This document shows, piece by piece, positions 21,976 through 22,782 of a stretch of DNA of 22,782 nt; the first letter of the stretch is position 1; each line of letters opens with the position of its first letter. Source of the DNA: Gracilibacillus alcaliphilus (GTDB lineage: Bacteria > Bacillota > Bacilli > Bacillales > Amphibacillaceae); NCBI RefSeq assembly GCF_016909015.1, contig NZ_JAFBFA010000052.1, positions 1 through 22,782 on the forward strand, given 5' to 3'. Below the pieces are notes generated by a model. That model was not told the DNA's origin, searched no databases, and saw only the letters and a list, made by a program, of their open reading frames with translations. Position numbers and translations under genes: made by a program.

Positions 21976-22782
21976 TCATCTAACTAAATACCTAGTATAA
22001 ACCCATCCATTCTTCTCTTCTTGATAAGCATTTATATATATAACCAAACTCCAATTCCTTTTTTTTGCAATTATAATTACTGGACTATTTTCTTCAATCA
22101 AACCTATTCTATTACTACTTCTTTTATTTGATTCATAAACCGGCAGCTTTTTTTCTGTTACCCTAACTCTATTTATAAGTCTTTCTTCTAAGTTATATTC
22201 TTGAGATAATTCAGATTTAATATATTTTGAATTAGCCCTAGTATCAGCACTTTTAAAATTCATCTCATAAAAAATTTTACTTTTTATGACATCTTGCACA
22301 ACTGGTGCAATTACAAAAATATAAACACTGATAATTATTTTAAATATTAGAAATATTAAAGGTTTTGCTTTTTTTAATTTTTGAGGAGCATTTAATAGTT
22401 TTTCTGCCCATTTATTTAATACTTCCCATAACTTAGAAGGGTTATCATTTATTTTTTCAAAAACTTCATCGTATTCATATTTTTCATCATATTCATATTT
22501 AATTATATCTTCATCTGTTTCAAAATTTTTAACTTCATAAGCTTTTATTAGCTCTTTATAATTATTTAAAAACGAATCAGGTATTCCCAATTCAACTGCT
22601 TCTGCTAGTCTTTTATTTAATCCAGTAAATTGTAATGAAACTTGTTTAATGGTTTCTGCTGGAACAGCATTTAATTTTCTTATCCCTCCTAACAAACTTT
22701 CATCATATAATGTTGATATAGAAGAAATGCTGGGTTCCATTGATCGTATACCCTCCATAATACTTTCTGTTGAAACAGCATT
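21976..22782 (-). CDS. membrane-anchored SH3-like protein, 5' end beyond window
   Basis: At least 268 codons are visible and the frame is open to the window edge (NAVSTESIMEGIRS), so the true start may lie outside. An ATG at 22758 or at 22740 (GGAGG eleven bases before) could also be used. Numbered from ATG 22758, residues about 133-155 (PLIFLIFKIIISVYIFVIAP) form one membrane helix. The last 60 residues look like a bacterial SH3 domain: LPVYESNKRSSNRIGLIEE, then a WSLVIYI strand and NGWVYTRYLVR. The N-terminal half is charged and helical with a tandem KYEYDE-KYEYDE repeat (about 88-99), encoded by an 18-bp near-repeat. The TIR gene follows by 83 bases on the same strand, so co-transcription is likely. 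It might sense envelope damage or a phage product for the TIR effector, which is inference. No known family is recognised outside the SH3 part. Confidence 0.7.
   Translation of the reverse strand, partial: NAVSTESIMEGIRSMEPSISSISTLYDESLLGGIRKLNAVPAETIKQVSLQFTGLNKRLAEAVELGIPDSFLNNYKELIKAYEVKNFETDEDIIKYEYDEKYEYDEVFEKINDNPSKLWEVLNKWAEKLLNAPQKLKKAKPLIFLIFKIIISVYIFVIAPVVQDVIKSKIFYEMNFKSADTRANSKYIKSELSQEYNLEERLINRVRVTEKKLPVYESNKRSSNRIGLIEENSPVIIIAKKRNWSLVIYINAYQEEKNGWVYTRYLVR

Noticed and set aside
20840..22782. Thoeris system
   Set aside because: There is no SIR2-like or SLOG-type ThsA gene in view. The neighbour is an SH3-like membrane protein.

Overview
The window looks like a defence island from a low-GC Gram-positive bacterium, most likely a member of the Bacillaceae. 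Support comes from AT-rich DNA, strong AGGAGG-type ribosome binding sites, GTG and TTG starts, a ComK-family competence regulator at the left end, and an operator that fits the Bacillus LexA consensus. No tRNA, rRNA, CRISPR array or intact transposon was seen.

Left flank (1-1550): the 5' end of a leftward gene of unknown function diverges from a small XRE-family repressor gene, with a palindrome inside the divergent promoter. A ComK homologue shorter than the Bacillus subtilis protein follows, then two strong hairpins. This part reads as chromosomal backbone.

Module A (1573-4478, minus strand): a type II restriction-modification pair. The C5-cytosine methyltransferase gene comes first, from a near-consensus promoter carrying a LexA-type box just downstream of its -10. 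After a terminator comes an endonuclease that appears to join a PD-(D/E)XK-like N-terminal region to an NgoFVII/B3-like DNA-recognition domain.

Module B (5025-14933, plus strand): a tight operon of a Z1-domain superfamily II helicase, a GHKL ATPase of the MORC-like (paraMORC) type, two proteins I cannot assign firmly (310 and 227 aa), a second C5 methyltransferase and a PD-(D/E)XK nuclease-like protein. A Vsr mismatch endonuclease follows after a gap of 673 bases. The first six genes are separated by 1-3 bases or overlap. The likely logic is that the methyltransferase marks self, the helicase and GHKL ATPase sense or remodel DNA, the nuclease cuts, and Vsr repairs T:G mismatches from deaminated 5-methylcytosine.

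Module C (15586-17016, plus): a stand-alone PIN-like ribonuclease-fold protein with a C-terminal zinc ribbon, behind a leader with a perfect 8-bp inverted repeat. The region after it holds a 111-bp element bounded by 14-bp inverted repeats, and a hairpin.

Module D (17503-20353, minus): an OLD-family ATPase with a TOPRIM nuclease domain, followed 13 bases later by a third C5 methyltransferase. This is an unusual candidate restriction-modification pairing.

Module E (20840-22782, minus): a membrane-anchored SH3-like protein cut by the window edge, then a TIR-domain protein with the catalytic glutamate. A decayed IS4-family transposase lies between the TIR gene and module D and abuts the TIR stop codon.

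Three different C5 methyltransferases and five or so independent antiphage-type modules in under 23 kb make this a dense, composite island. The most interesting points are module B with its two unknown subunits, the OLD nuclease-methyltransferase pair, the LexA box on the module A methyltransferase, and the SH3/membrane-TIR pair.
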